64,000 nucleotides of DNA from Terebella lapidaria. Taxonomy: Eukaryota > Annelida > Polychaeta > Terebellida > Terebellidae. The notes beneath the pieces were generated by a model. That model was not told the origin of the DNA and ran no database searches. It was given only the letters and a program-made list of their open reading frames with translations. Positions 1-15,100 of this stretch are shown here, piece after piece. Position numbers and translations under genes: made by a program. The stretch spans positions 54,890,451 through 54,954,450 of the forward strand of contig OX424556.1 in assembly GCA_949152475.1 (NCBI GenBank), given 5' to 3'. How positions within the stretch are numbered: position 1 is the stretch's first letter; every line of letters begins with the position of its first letter.

Positions 1-180
1 CTGGGGTTGATCTTTCAAAGGTGGGTGTCGCTCGATCACGTTTTAAAATTTCATTGAAATGATTACTTCTAATCATTATAAATTGGCTGCTACGTTACTT
101 ATTAAATGCATTTCTTTCTGTGTTTTATTTTCAGGTGTTATCCAAAATCCCCGGAGCAGTGGCTTAATCGAAGGAGTTAA
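1..180 (+). CDS. Possible 3' terminal coding exons of a gene entering from the left (partial)
   Basis: The first 20 bases can be read as the end of an exon followed by a GTGGGT donor. A short intron then ends in a pyrimidine-rich acceptor (TTTTATTTTCAG) at 134. The joined frame would finish with a short tail containing PKSPEQWLNRRS and a TAA at 178-180. This rests on splice-like sequence only. No domain is visible and I do not recognise the protein. The reading frame is not fixed by the available bases, so the exon could be spurious. Confidence 0.22.
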
Positions 181-2600
181 CATCACATATTATTATTCTC
201 TGTCTACCTAAAATGTGTATTATTCAGAATTTTTAAGATATCCGCTGATACTGTAACTGTAATTTTGTTGATATTGTAGAGTTTAGCATCCTATATATGT
301 CTTGGAAAAATAGTCTTCATGTTTCACTTCATCTAATAGTGAGGCATATGAAAGTATGTGTTGTTGTTTGTTGATGGATTTTGTTGATGTCTTTAAATAC
401 TTCTTATTTTTCTACGACTTCCCTGTCTATACAGAATATTAAGTACATGTGCACTAAGAACGATACCATGAAAATATTTAGTATTTAGTATGGCGTGCAG
501 AGATTAGTGCTGTTGCTTCTTCTTACCAATCGTTTGTTCGTAAGTCTTTAAAGAGATAGGATATTCCAAAATTGCATTTGGCGTTTATTTGATCCTAGTC
601 AAATTCTAGTTTCCAGGGATTGTTTTCATTTTAAATTGTGTAAAAAAAAATATAGTGGAATATGTTATAAGCTTACTGCAAGCTGGATGTATCACTCGCA
701 GAGTATAGCCGAACAAGATACTGACATAGTTTGTGCTCAGTTTTACGTTGTGATGCTTTGTTTGGTTACATTATTTTTGTAGATTTTAATACTCACGATG
801 CTAAGTTCGTTCCACATGGCAGAGACCCAGTATTTTAATATCTGTACCTGTATATACATTTAGATTTGACTGCGGTTCGTTCTGTGTGTAAGCAGCTGGC
901 TTACGTTAATCAGTGTGTAAATAGGCTCACTGTTGATTGCTAATTTAAGAATGGCATATTTATCCTGAAAAAAATTATATAGGTCATTTCAATATGCTTC
1001 ACCCACTTTCCTGTTGTATCTTGGTGCTTCTGAAACGATGAAAATTATCATTGCTGAGGCATTTCTAATAAGCGTTCTTTGTACCTCCCCTGAGCCGTGT
1101 GTATAGATTAATATTGTAAACCCTTGGTAATCAAAACTATCCCGACAGCGTTTTGATTAGTACAACTCTAGTACAAATCTTTTTTGCTTGATCTATCAAC
1201 TCGGCTAATATATATTTACTCACTGATTTATCAGCACGGTTTAATACTTGCAGATCTGTGCGGTGAGATTGTGTGGTTGTGAAGAATGATTACATATTTC
1301 ATGGAAGACTTACTGTTCACTTGTTGTCTGATACAGTTTCCTCCGTTATAATGATTGTTAATCGTGCAGTACACTTCGAGTGTGATGCCAATGAAGTCAT
1401 AGAGCACGCATATATTCGCAAACTTACCTCATTATTAGTGATGTTAGCTTAGTACTCGGTTTACCTAGCAAGTTTCTTGAAGCTAAAATGCGAGATTTTC
1501 CACTCTGTAACTTTTAATAAGTGTAGAAAATAATCATTTGCATCGTATCTTTGTAACTCGATTTTGACATGCCTATACGCTAGATTTTGTTGACATTTTG
1601 TATTATATCAATTAGCCTCTTGTATGTATCTTGTTTTTCACCTGTTCAATTGTTCAGTTCAATCTGGCAAGATATTTTTCCATGTACACGTACTGGCAAA
1701 TATTTTCTCCACAAAGTCCCTATGTAAATTTCCATCATATGTATGTTCATGTTGTATCAGTTGAATAGTGATGCAGAGATGAAATCATTTGAACCAAACT
1801 ACGCGGCATTGTGTAAATCAGATGAATATATATACACGGTTGTTTTCCGTTTTGAATATTCAATATCAATATATTCAGAACCCTATGTATCACTTTTAAG
1901 CTGTGCAGGTTTATCGAATATATTTGCCAAGATTTATTCCTATGCTGCTTTGAATGGCTGATTTATACATGTCAATGTTTTACTGTGTAATCTCCACTAT
2001 ATAAATGATACATGTATAATAGAATGATTTTCATAGTGCCCGTTACTATGTGTGTCTATATTTATTACATAATCTATTGCCATAATTATACTATCAATGT
2101 ACATTGTAGTTTCTGATTTCGTTGTTTGGTGAAAGCTCTCAGTATTTCTTGTTAAGAGTGAAGAAATTCAGTGTCTGAAAAAAAAAATCAGCTTTCACAA
2201 GGTACAAATACAGGTGGCTTACAGTATTTGCTGGAACTATTGCCATCTACAGGTAGTATTTTGCATAGATACGTCACTAAGTTTAAAACCTAAATACTTC
2301 AGATACTACCCCATGAACTTTTGTCTGAATGCCTTCAGCTCTGTTTAGAACAGATTTCAGTACCTCGTCTCAGGTCATCAGTAACTGATCCAGTTCTCAA
2401 CACTATAATTATCAGGAAGCAGTTCGAAATAGTTTCGTGAGGACTCCTGCCCAATCTATTTCTGTACATCTTGCCCAGGCTAATGAACTTGTTCACCGTA
2501 TTTCCTAAGTGTACAGGTATTTGAGTGTAGTACAGTGAAAATAGTAGTCTTACATGTATCTCTTGTTATTTGAATGACCTAAGATAAAGAAAATAAATGT
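181..2600 (+). other. AT-rich gene-poor stretch, possibly a long 3' UTR
   Basis: No ORF in this stretch looks like protein. It is AT-rich and carries a canonical AATAAA at 2592-2597. If the terminal exon at 135-180 is real, this could be its 3' untranslated region. Otherwise it is plain intergenic DNA. Confidence 0.2.
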
Positions 2601-5600
2601 CCTCATATACCATGAGTGTTGTTACTGGTTGTAGTACAGGCCAAAGCCTTACTCCCTAAAGTTGTTTCAATGACCAGTTTAGACATATTCATGCGAGTTC
2701 GAGGTCAGCATAAGATGTACTAAGATGAATAAGTATAGGACTGACTACTTATTCCACAATACAAATCTAAGTTATAGCTTCAAGCTTGAATATTCAGAGA
2801 TTAAGATTGCGTGGTCACCCAAAAATATAAAACCGAAACCCTACCATCAAGTGTTCTATAGCCTATGAATAATTTTCACAGCCTCATGTAGACATGATAT
2901 TGGTCAAGTACATCCTACATGCCTATAATGCAAACCTAACCTCTATTCACAAGCATCCAGTTTTCCCACAGGCCAATTTACGATTCTCATGTGATCACAA
3001 CTTTGAGTTTGAGCACTGAAGGTTATTTGAGGTTGAGTTCAATCCCAAGTAAAAGATGCACTGTATATGGCTTCCTATAAACAGAAGCTCCAACCTTATG
3101 CTCTGGAAAACTCTTCAGAACTGAGAAAAGGAGCACGTAGTACATGTAGTTTAGATTGGCGAGGTATAGAATAAACTGTAATATAATACATAACACCTTT
3201 TATCTTCAAGAAATTTGTTTTTACTTGGAGCTCAGTTTCACTTTGGCACTATAAATCACAGGCTCTCCCCGATTAGCGTTGTCATAACTCTGAAGACCAT
3301 GGCATGCATGCATGTGTAGGCATTGTCTTCTGAACCGAGGTTCACTCATATGATCAGTACTATGGCCAGTGCTGCCTCAAGGTACAGCTTATTTCACACA
3401 TTAAACTCTCGAACAAAGACCCTCCTGGAGACTATGGAATTCTGGTGTGGCACTGATATGTATGTTGTATGTTGATGGTTCATTATTTTCAATGACCTTT
3501 TGACAAATTTGCAACAGGCATAGAGTAATTGGCCAAGTCATGGCCATTCACAACACACAACGAAATACCCGAGCAAGGTAGTACGAGTCTGAACTGTTTA
3601 CACCAGTTTTTGGTGATATATTTCCAACGCTAAATGGTAATGTATAACAACTTGTAATATATTATAAATTTTCAACCGAATTTCAGACTGCATTCGCAAA
3701 AATTGTAAAAATTGGCAATTCTAAAATATTTCAACATACACAAGTTGTGGTCGGTCACAACTTGCAATATGTATCATGTGTAACCTCGCCACACCTATTT
3801 TCCACAGTAAGATATACTTGAAAGTTGAAACGCATCCGACTACTATTACATCACCTTTATTTTGTATATATTGTTGTTACAGTTTTTGTTCTTCATATAT
3901 CAGTTCAAATTCGTTGAGCTTGAAAAGAGCGCCACGACTTCAAAACTACCGGTATGCATAAAAATGAGATACATGATGCCAAAACAAAATGTTTCGAATA
4001 AGGGTTCAAATAAATCTATACACTGAAACACATTGAATGATCCTAATCTGTTGTAGCCAACATATTGGTACACCAAAAAAAAAAATAGCGCTGGTCATTA
4101 TCATATCTTGAATCGACCATTGGTGCAACTATAGCATTGCCAGTTATATTTTTAGTTTCTACCAGTACTTCACATCAAATACGCACAACAAAACATGCCA
4201 GTAGAAATACACAAGACCAATTTTTGATATTTGGGAAAACGCTCACAAGGTTTGAAAGTCTTCCATTTAGTGGGAGTAGCACTGAGATTTTGAATGTTGT
4301 ACGGCATTCATAGGGCTAGTATATATAATTCACCAGGTATTTCATACATGAACAATGTTTGACTTGATTCAATTCATGGTTGGTAATATTTGATACAGAT
4401 GGCAGCACAGTTCTCAGAAATCATATACAAGACAAGAGAGATACTAAACTAATATACATCAGCAAACACACAAACTAAAGATTTCATCTATTCTTTGAAT
4501 GTCCTTACAGATACATACACTCAAATCAATCCGCACGCATCAGATCTTTAGATTTACCAATAGATAACATAGCCAATGTCAATAACTGAGGTCCAAATCT
4601 GACAGACCATTGTTGATATGCTCAAAAAAATTTGTGTATATTATGTCGAAGATCATGGATGAAAGGATATGCAATAACATGAGACTCAAACAAATGTTGA
4701 CTAGGTTTTCCGATTTGTCACGGATCTGAGGAAACTAGACGCTCTGTGGCAAAAAGCAACCAGTATGTATTTCCTACCCTAGTTACTCTCTGACTGAATT
4801 CACATCTGACACTGATATTCTGACCGGACAAATTTTTTATAACAAAGGTAAAGCACTGTACAGTGTGAATATCTTATTTCTCGTGATAAATTGCGTCAAT
4901 TAATATGATATGGGCAGATACAGATGCCAGCAACAGATAATTTATATCACACTCAGTCCAACGAGGAAATAACGGCCTTGTAGATCATGACACATTCTTC
5001 CTATTTTATATTGATAATTGTGATGGCTCTGTAATGGCCCATGATTCAAAGTCTTGGTCAGACAATGCAGTCTATAGCAAATCTTGAAACAAAAATTGTT
5101 GATAATTGCATAGCAATTGATGAAACTTCAGGATATTATGCTTATATATGCGCTATTATGCGTATTCATAGAACACATAAACCTGGGGAACAGAATACCG
5201 GTAGGAATTCCATGCACACGAATACATATAATATCTTGTTCCACACATTCAAGCATAAAGATGCCTCTAGTTTTACCCCCCTATACATTAACTACAGCAC
5301 TATATTTGTGCGCTCAAATCTACCGGTATGCAATGTTTTGTTTTGCCTGGAATTATTCGGTGACGAAATTATGTTCACATGAGCACAAGTGTTTGACAAC
5401 ATGGGTATTTTCTCACACTGAAACACAGGACATGTGATGTTTGTTCAATGGCACAAAAACTGTCAATTTCACAATGAGCCGACTCCAAGTATGATCTTGC
5501 CAATGAAAAATAAAATATCTTGGAAACTACGCATGCACTGACAAATCATTGCATAATGGCTTGACCATCTAAATGTAGCTATAATGCCCCCAAACATACA

Positions 5601-6165
5601 TCGTGAGAAAAAATTGTGTGAAAGTTGTCAGTTATGATGACTATTCAATATCACCTACACACAGAGTCATAACGTGCTACACATATGCATGAACAAAACC
5701 TTTTATGTGACTTTACAGACTCTATGCAAACTAAGCACAAATAGTATACCTTTTACCCACCTGTACCTATGATACTAGTATATAATGACTTTACTCATGC
5801 TTGTTCTATACACATTTGACCCTGAGAGCTTGCAGAGGCTTGCAATGTTCAGTAAACATAACTTCACTACATAATGTACATGTACATTGACTGCCTGACT
5901 GATAAGATAAGTTTATGTTAGAAGGTAAAAGTGATACAAACTGGAACCCAATTGGCTCTAGGTTCACACCTGGGCCTACTCCTCTCTGATATTCCACTCT
6001 AACCATCAGAGATTTGGCAAAAAAAGTAGAAATCCCAAAACAAACCACGCAAATAACACAGAAATAAGCACAAGGTACTAGTAACTTGTCGTGCGACAAC
6101 AGCTTCAAAATCTTCCTTTCGGAGACAATCATTCAAATTGTTCATTCTCTTCGGCGGTGCATCCC
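2601..6165. other. Intergenic / BCKDK 3' flank, no gene seen
   Basis: Only short ORFs without family resemblance are present. The left part is downstream of any plus-strand gene, and the right part must contain the BCKDK 3' UTR. The clearest minus-strand AATAAA that I see is near 3856-3861, which would imply a UTR of about 2.3 kb. A nearer variant signal may be used instead. Confidence 0.5.
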
Positions 6166-9100
6166 TCAGATGCGGAAGCTCTCCATGGTGCCGTCGATAT
6201 GCGAGAGACGGATGTAGACGTCGGTGCCAAATCCCTGCAGGCTCTCCATGGACAGCTTGCCTCCGAGGTACTCTGTGTATGCCTTGCAAGCTGGCAGCCC
6301 AAAACCATACCTGGAAAAAGAGACTTCTATATTGTCAACTATTTTCAACTGCAGTCCATTAATTGACTTTTCAAGTGTCATGGTTGAACACCTTTTCTGT
6401 GATGTGCACACTCGGACAAATATTGCCGAACAATGGTAATCCTGTCAAACAAAGAACTCAACCTATACTCGGACATAAGGTCAGTAGGGCTGGTGAGTCA
6501 CATGATGTCATGGTGTGATTTCCAGTGGCAAACAAACATACCTTTTGTTTAATATGAGTAGAACTCCATTCAAAACTCAAATTACTCGGGTAACACTGAA
6601 GGTGTATGCTTGTTTGTCAACGAAATCACACCGTGACGGCACGTAACTTACAAGCCTTAATGACATGCATGTTTGGGAGTTCAGTTAGCTCACCCATGCA
6701 TGGTTCCCATGGAGCGGTTTTCCATGAACGCCCCGAACAGTCCCCTGTCCACACGCTCGTCTACATCCTTGCCACTTGTCGTGAACCCATAGTCCCAGAT
6801 CCGACTCAAGTGATCATGTCTGATCCCACCTCCTCGGTCAGAGATCCTGATTACAAGGGCAAAAGAACATATTCATTCATTTCAGAAGCATATCAATGAA
6901 ACATCCCATGTGTTGACATGAAATGTCACTTTGGCAATGATGAACAAACGGGCAAAGTGACACATCAGTCTGAAATGTGGGTTCACCATTCGGCCCACCA
7001 TCTCAGTCCGTTAGAGCGATACGTATAGCTGAGCTAGTTCTTATTTATTCCCTTAAGAGGTGATATCAGTTATTTTTACTACTTGATATCAGATAGATAG
7101 GCATCCTTACCGGACGATGAAATCTATGTCGTTGTTCGCAATTGTCACTTTCACTGGTGGTAAGTTTTTCATGGACTCTAAATTCGCCTCAACAGTCGCC
7201 CTGTACAAATGACAAATTTGACCATGCAATGGGCAATACCACAAAATAACAACAATATACACAAAAAGAACTAGGAGAAGGACAAAGACAACAACTTCCT
7301 TCTTTCTTGGCATACCTCATGGAGTTTTTGAGTATCTCGTGTATGATGTAGTCAAGGGGCTGGGGGATGTACGGAAACGAGGCGCTCACTTGACCGTTCA
7401 CTTCCACCTCCGGGGAATGACCATACTTCATCTCACAGATATGTCTGCAATCACAAGACGACACAGTAGTAGTGAAATATGTTCCCCAGTTTTGCACATA
7501 TCTGATTTACTTTTTATACAGTTGTTTACTTATAAAAAACATTGCTAATGTTTTTTCTTTATTTTATTTTCAAAGCATTTTTATTGTGTTCTTATTTTTC
7601 TGTGTTTGGACAATTTTTGATGAACTGAGTTTTTGTTGCCATCAAAATGAAATTTGTGTTCTTTAATTTTTCTTTCTTCATGGCCACTATGACGATAGTC
7701 ATAATGTATCTGTGTAAAGTTTAATGCACTGAACTGGGACATTTCAGAATTTGAATGTTCAGCTTTGTCAGTATTATTGAACGATCACAAACCTGACAGA
7801 CTCTGCCTTTTTCTCAATCAGTGATCTTGGCGAAAAATTGACTGCAATTATCCCAATGTGGTTCGACTGAAATCACAAGAAACGAGAATTGATATCAATA
7901 CAACATCAAGCACTGTGAATTTAATATTCTTGTATCAATTCAATATCAATTTCCAATTTATTGTACTGAATTACAATAACTTGTACATACAAAACAAAGA
8001 TTGAATTTGACATGATACCCGAAAGCACTACATATTTTGCATCAGTATGCATACATATATACCTTAGCCTCGTGCAGAGCCAGATGATGTTCACAGAGCA
8101 TACGGATCCCCAGTCTGGATGTCAGAGTCCTGTCCAGAAAGATCTTGATCATGCTGTCATCCTGACGATAAAATAACCGTGTACCATTGAGTAACATTCT
8201 CCTCTCAAGCGACATGACATCATCAAACTCGATGAGGGTAGAACATATCTGACACTCAAATCAGTTATGAAAACTGACACAAGCACACATCGAAACATCC
8301 GACAAATACGCAACATGAGGATAGACCTTGATGTGTTTTTTGGTCTCCTTGAAGCCCTCCGCGAGCAGAGTGACAACCTCCTTGTGGTCCTCCAGGAGCT
8401 GTTGTAGCATCACGCTGTACCGTTCCTCGTCACCCAGGTCCGTGATCTGCTCGGGCCAGATAATGACAAGTTACAATATTGTGCACTACATTATAGTATG
8501 GTTGTGAAAATTTGTAGAATATTCACTGCTGAACCAAGTTCAGATCACTATTAATTACATCGGTTTCTCAAACAGTTATATACAGGTCGGAGGTCAAATA
8601 CTGCCGAGGTCAAATACCGCCGATTCCAGTAAATACCACTATTTATGAAGTAAAAGAACATTGTGAAGTCATCAATGAAAATGATCGCATAATAGGCGAT
8701 GAGCAATGATATGAACTTTTCCGACCTGTACACATGAAAGCCATAATGCGAGATAGATTGGAGACACTTGGGAATTAACAGATTTTGAAAAAGTGAAAAA
8801 TTTTACTGTATTATATATATACTAAGTTAAGGTAGTCTGCTCCAAACAGTGAGGTAAGAACAGGTCAAGCGGACTACTTTAAGTAAGAAGAAAGACCATT
8901 AAATTTATCTACATCTACATCATTAGATACTTCAAAATATTTAAAATGTTACTGCCGGTACATGTGGAGTTAGCAGCGGCAACACAAAGCCACATAAAAC
9001 TTCATTGGTGACAAATTTATTACAGGGAAAATGGCCTGGTAATTTCTCAAGTGTTCTTTGTGAACGGTTAAGTACCAGTATGTAATCTGCACTTGACTGA

Positions 9101-12100
9101 TAACTTTGATAAGTGGTCAGATTTGATAAGTGTAATTTAATGGACATAAAAATTAGCAATAGTCTCCTATTTATAAATGAGAAGTTCACATTATCGGACA
9201 GACGTTTGCAAAATTAAACTGGCTGGATCTTGTTCATACATGATTTAGGGAACAGTTCAACTTGTTGCTAAAAATTGTTTTCTATTGTTGCTGATTAGAT
9301 AATAAATCTCTGAAAATGTTCAACTTTGTGAAGACTGTTTCACAGTCAGTCATTACTACATGTTCAAATGCAACAATTGGAAACTCGAGTCATAGGCGCA
9401 GATCTATTTCTGTACATCATCATGATCTTGTACATGTATTTGTCATGGTACTTTTGTACATTTTTGTACAAGTCCATATTTCCAAAATCACATGATAACT
9501 CACCTTCGGAAAATCAGTTAGCAACTGGAAGGCTCGAATGTACATTTCATGCTGAAAGGCAAATATATATCATACTGATTAACATAGGAAACGGTAATAA
9601 AAATTTCTATTACATTTCCATGCTATCAACTTGAAGAGCCTGATCAATGACATGAGTTGTTTTGCTCAATCATAGAACAATAAAGTCCTTATACAGGACT
9701 ACAAGCGTCACTCAAAAATGTATTACCCTTGAGAGTCCTCTAGAAAATATTTTTGTTGACTTTATAAAGTCAGGGTTCAATCAAATGCACTGGCAATTGC
9801 ATCTAATATGAAATAATAAACAATGGATGATATCAATTTTAAAACTAAATTTAAACATACTTCATCATGAATATGGCCTCACGAAATCTACAAATGTTCA
9901 TTTGGGAGCGATATATTCATTACCAACTGGACAATATAGAAAAAGCGTATTTCTGCAGAAATACCATTTTCCGTATTCTTCCAGAAATACGAATTATCAA
10001 ATTCAAAATATAGAAATACATGAAACTGTATTCCTGGTGTCAGTACAAAATACACAATATCATATTTGTAAACTCTGAAAAGTCAGCTTAATACCATACC
10101 AGGGACTGTACCTAGTGTATCAAAACTCTTGACACTTTGCTGCAGTGAAACTGCAATTTACAAGAAAAAATTACAACAACCAACGTTCTCCCCTGCACTC
10201 GAGTGATCATCCTCAGAGCACATGGACAGTTAAGTACTGGTAAGATCCAGACAGTCGATAGAATTTATAACTGGATCATCCAGGCTAGACAGAGTGGGGA
10301 CTAATGACCTAACTCAATTTGTAGATATATGGGGCTGACAACCGGGGTTGAAAACTGGCCAATATATCAGCACAGTACAGCAGAAATGTGCTAAGCAGTG
10401 AAACAACAGTTCTTGGAATAGCAACAAAACAGTCAGATTTAGCTCATATGCATAAACAAGTACCCTGCAAAATATTGATTTAATAGTGCAGCCCAATTTT
10501 AGATACATGTATATTCACTCAAAAACAATTGATCGAAACAACTTAACGCTGATTTGATCAAATGAACGTACTAGGCCAACTGATACTGAGCCCACATACT
10601 AAATGTCACTTGCAGATTGCAGATCTATATCCAATATTCATATTACAGACAAACAACCCATATTCTTGAATACAATGACATAAAACAGGGCAGAACCACA
10701 GGGAACGTACGAAATAGGCCTGCATACAACACAGCAAATCAAACATTTTATGATACGGGACGACACAGCAGAACACTTCAATCAAATATGAAGTCAACCA
10801 CCAGTTTGTAATGAAAATTGGAAAACTATCATTGGAAAACAATTCATGTCGAGAAATGAAAGTAGGCCCAGTACTGTTTTAATAACAAGGTCACCAATTT
10901 TATTGATTATGGATATTCGAATGAGCAGTAGCCTACTTAATTAAACAGTAACCTCAACCTGCTATCAGTGTAACATATTGATTGTAGCTTGAAACAATGT
11001 TTCACTCACGGTGGCCAGAATAGTTGGGTTGCAGCCAACGATGAACGGTAAATTTCGAAAACCAGCGATCCGGTGTGCAATGCGAACGGGCAGCTCCTTG
11101 TGCAAGTACTGAGCACTTCTCTGCAATATAAAACACATTTCATCAAAACAAGTTGAAGTTGAATAATTTTTCAACATTAACCCAGAATAAACTAGACGTC
11201 AAGGCCTAAAGGCCTTGGAGGCATTTCAGGGTGAAGCATGAAAAAAACAAAATGCTGACATGATAAGTTCCCAATGAGACCGTTTCCGAGATATCGACGG
11301 AAACGAAAAAAGGCCGACTCAGCGAAAAAATTTAAGGTCAAGGTCAAAGGTCATCCATCATACCCTATGTACATGTTTGTCTAGGGCGACGAGTCCGAAA
11401 ATAACATCCATTTCGCTCTACGACGCACCATTTCCGAGATATCGACGAAAACGAAAAATGCCGACTCAGCGAAAAAATTTAAAGTCAAGGTCAAAGGTCA
11501 TCCATAATACCCTTAAGACATGTTTGTCTAGGGCGACGAGTCCGAAAATAACGTCCGTTTCGCTCTATGACGCATCGTTTCCGAGATATCGACGAAAACG
11601 AAAAATGCCGACTCAGCGAAAAAACTTAAGGTCAAGGTCAATGGTCATCAATAATACCCTTAAGACATGTTTGTCTAGGGCGACGAGTCCGAAAATAACG
11701 TCCGTTTCGCTCTATGACGCACCGTTTCGAGATATCGACGAAAACGAAAAATGCCGACACAGCGAAAAAATTTAAGGTCAAGGTCAAAGGTCATCCATAA
11801 TACCCTTAAGACATGTTTGTCTAGGGCGACGAGTCCGAAAATAACGTCCGTTTCGCTCTACGACGCACCGTTTCCGAGATATCGACGAATACGAAAAATG
11901 TCGACTCAGCAAAAAAAATTAAGGTCAAGGTCAAAGGTCATCCATAATACCCCTAAGACATGTTTGTCTAGGGCGACGAGTCCGAAAATAATGTCCGTTT
12001 CGCTCTACGACGCACCGTTTCCGAGATATCGACATAAACGAAAAATGCCGACTCAGCGAAAAAATTTAAGGTCAAGGTCAAAGGTCATCCATAATACCCC

Positions 12101-15100
12101 TAAGACATGTTTGTCTAGGGCGACGAGTCCGAAAATAATGTCCGTTTCGCTCTACGACGCACCGTTTCCGAGATATCGACATAAACGAAAAATGCCGACT
12201 CAGCGAAAAAATTTAAGGTCAAGGTCAAAGGTCATCCATAATACCCCTTAGACATGTTTGTCTAGGATGACGAGTCTGAAAATAACGTCCGTTTCGCTCT
12301 ACGACGCACCGTTTCCGAGATATGCAGGAGAGCCTCAAGGATGACTCAGCTAAAATTATTTCGAGCCCTAGGTCAAAGGTCGTTTGACGAGTCGGCCTCA
12401 AAATCAATAGGCTTCTTCCCTGGTGATATATGAACCTCCATGCAAAGTTCCACAGTCATTGCCATAACACTTTTTGAGTTATCGTGCGGAAACCAGAAAC
12501 ATTGATTTCATCCTCACGGACCTCACGGACCCCGATGCCTTAATTCTACATTAACCCAGAATACTTTTTCAGTATTCAACATTAGGTAGTCCGCTCCAAA
12601 CAGTGAGGGGGAGGGAGTTTTTTTTAAAATAGATAACTGTGTCAACATAATCTAGAACTTCAAAATGATATATGTTATAGAGTAACTGTTCAGCATCCTA
12701 AAACTGAAAAGAAAATAGGGGGTCACCGTATCCGTTCTCATGGAAAACACGATGCAAGATGTGAATATGGACGAAAAAATGTGCAAAAATTCCAGAATTT
12801 ATGTCATTTTAGGTAAATATGTGTGATTTTGATCGAATATGTAGAAGAAACGAGCACGGTGACCCCCTATTTTCTTTTCAGTATTAGGATGCTGATCATT
12901 TACTCTATAAAATAATGTCATTTTGAAGAGATAATATTCAAGAAGTGACTCTCTGTTACCTCCATGTTTGTAGCGTACTACGTTAATGTTTTTGTAACGT
13001 CAAAATCTTACTTTTTTCCCAAAACAAGCGACTGAAAATTTATTGTTTCTTGTTCATCAGATTTTAACATTCTACTTTCATTCATTCAAATGTAATAAAT
13101 AATGCCATTATCTATTTAATCTACATAAAAAATAAACCAATGCAACAAGTCATATGATTAACATGACATGCTCATTATAATTAAAATTACATAATGTGTA
13201 TAGCATAAATTGTATGGAGTTTTGGATGGTAACTGTGCTTGAATAAACATGTTATTCTTTGTTTATAAAACATGCATTTCCATGAATGATGATAAATGTG
13301 GTGACAAATGAGTAGGGGAGGGGTGCATTATGAACAAACTTATTAGTTCATGCCCCAATTCCCAGAAAGCAGAAAAAATTGAAAGGTAATCGAACTATAT
13401 AACCCTAGAATTTCAAGTTCAACAGAGGCAGAGGATGTGTTTGGCATACAAAGTCGGTCAATAAAGTTACACCCCCCCCCCCCCCCCCCCTTTCCATCAC
13501 TTCACCGAGATCTGAGGAACCACGTGAGCAAAGTGTGCTATCCTGTACTCAACAGTTGTAAACAAGGCCGATATTGGCAAGGTGCCAATTCCAGGCTTCG
13601 TGGCTCATGCATGGCTACCGAAAGCCTCTGGGCTCTCCCGTGCTAGCTGTCAGCAGAAGTACATTTAACGAGAACATATTTTTCTGCTGTCAGGGATTTG
13701 TATGGAACGGATTCGGTGAATTCACAATACTCACTAGCAGATGGCTTCCATTGGCGCTACGGCCGGAATACAGCATTGTGGTGGGCGACAGTCTCACGGA
13801 GGCCTGAAAAATAACACATCATTTGAATAAACATCATTCCATTGCAAGAGCCGTAATTTCAAGGTCAATTCAATTTCACAAAGATACGACCAGAGCTATG
13901 TAGCCTTTCAATTCCAACCCACCCCATTCACAACCTTCTGGGTACACTACTCGTACAGTTGTTGCATCTAGACTCTAGTAAGAGTTGTGTTTTCGAAGTC
14001 ATTCAGTTGGAAGAATATTAGAATTCGATTGTTCATGTTTCATGCCTTAGAGCTGTATTAATATTTTGTGTACTCTAGGTGCAAGAAATGACCTTGCGAA
14101 ATGTTTTTTGGATTTTGCTGTCTGAGAACTTGACCTTACTCTTTTCTTTATTGACCAAGGATCAAGGATTGCATTTTTAAATTGTTACATAAACCTCAAA
14201 TACATTAAAGAATCCACACGTCAATTGTTTGTTTCGCATATGTGATTTTCATTCTACATTTTGTATTCAAATAAACTTTTATCATTTATTTAACCTCAAT
14301 GCTCTCTGATACTAGTAGTAGAATGAAGATTGGAACTCCCAACTTTTCCAAAAATTTGAGCAGACTTTACCAAATGGTGGAGACAGTACGTGCGACTTGG
14401 GTGCGGTTGCATTGAGCATTGTGTTTCAACATATTTTATTAAATTACGGACTTGATGAAATTGTTGGAATGGCTTTATATAGAGTAGGGCCCGGACGAGT
14501 CGGAAATTTCCGACCCGGGTACCCTTGTGGTCTGACCCGCCCCGCCCTGGGTAACCCGTCCAAACATAGATCAAATGTGAACGGGAATCACTGGAGCAAT
14601 CTGTAAGACGTAAACGCCAGTCATCGATCTTTTGACACATATTATTTTGTTTCGTCTGTGTTTATTTTCAAGTTTGAAAAAGATCATATGACTAGTGTTG
14701 CAACGTTTACAAAATTTGTTAAATGTTTAAACGTCCATAGTTAAACGAAACTATACCGTTTAAACGTTTAAATGAGTGAACGTTTAAATAAACGTTTAAT
14801 AAAACGTTTAATCGGGAATATACTCCGTATTTGCCTATTTGTATGTTAAAATCAAATTTGAACGTTACGATGTCGGCGATAAACGAACTAGATTTACTTG
14901 GGACAATGTTTCTTCCTCGAGCACATGATATTGGTGTACAAATCACAATTATATTTTCATCAGAAAAAACTTATATAAACCAATACCGTAATGGCCCGAA
15001 ATACCGCCGGTTCTCGTTTACCCGCCGGCCTCGTTTAAGCGCCGGGGGTATGTCTTTAAAAGCATTAATAAACGCCGGTCTCGAATTAGCGCCGGTTCAA

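Noticed and set aside
11377..12251. Plus-strand ORFs of 132 and 166 codons rich in Arg/Lys/Ser
   Set aside because: They are read-through of the 147-bp tandem repeat, whose length is a multiple of three. The peptide simply repeats every 49 residues with no independent support.
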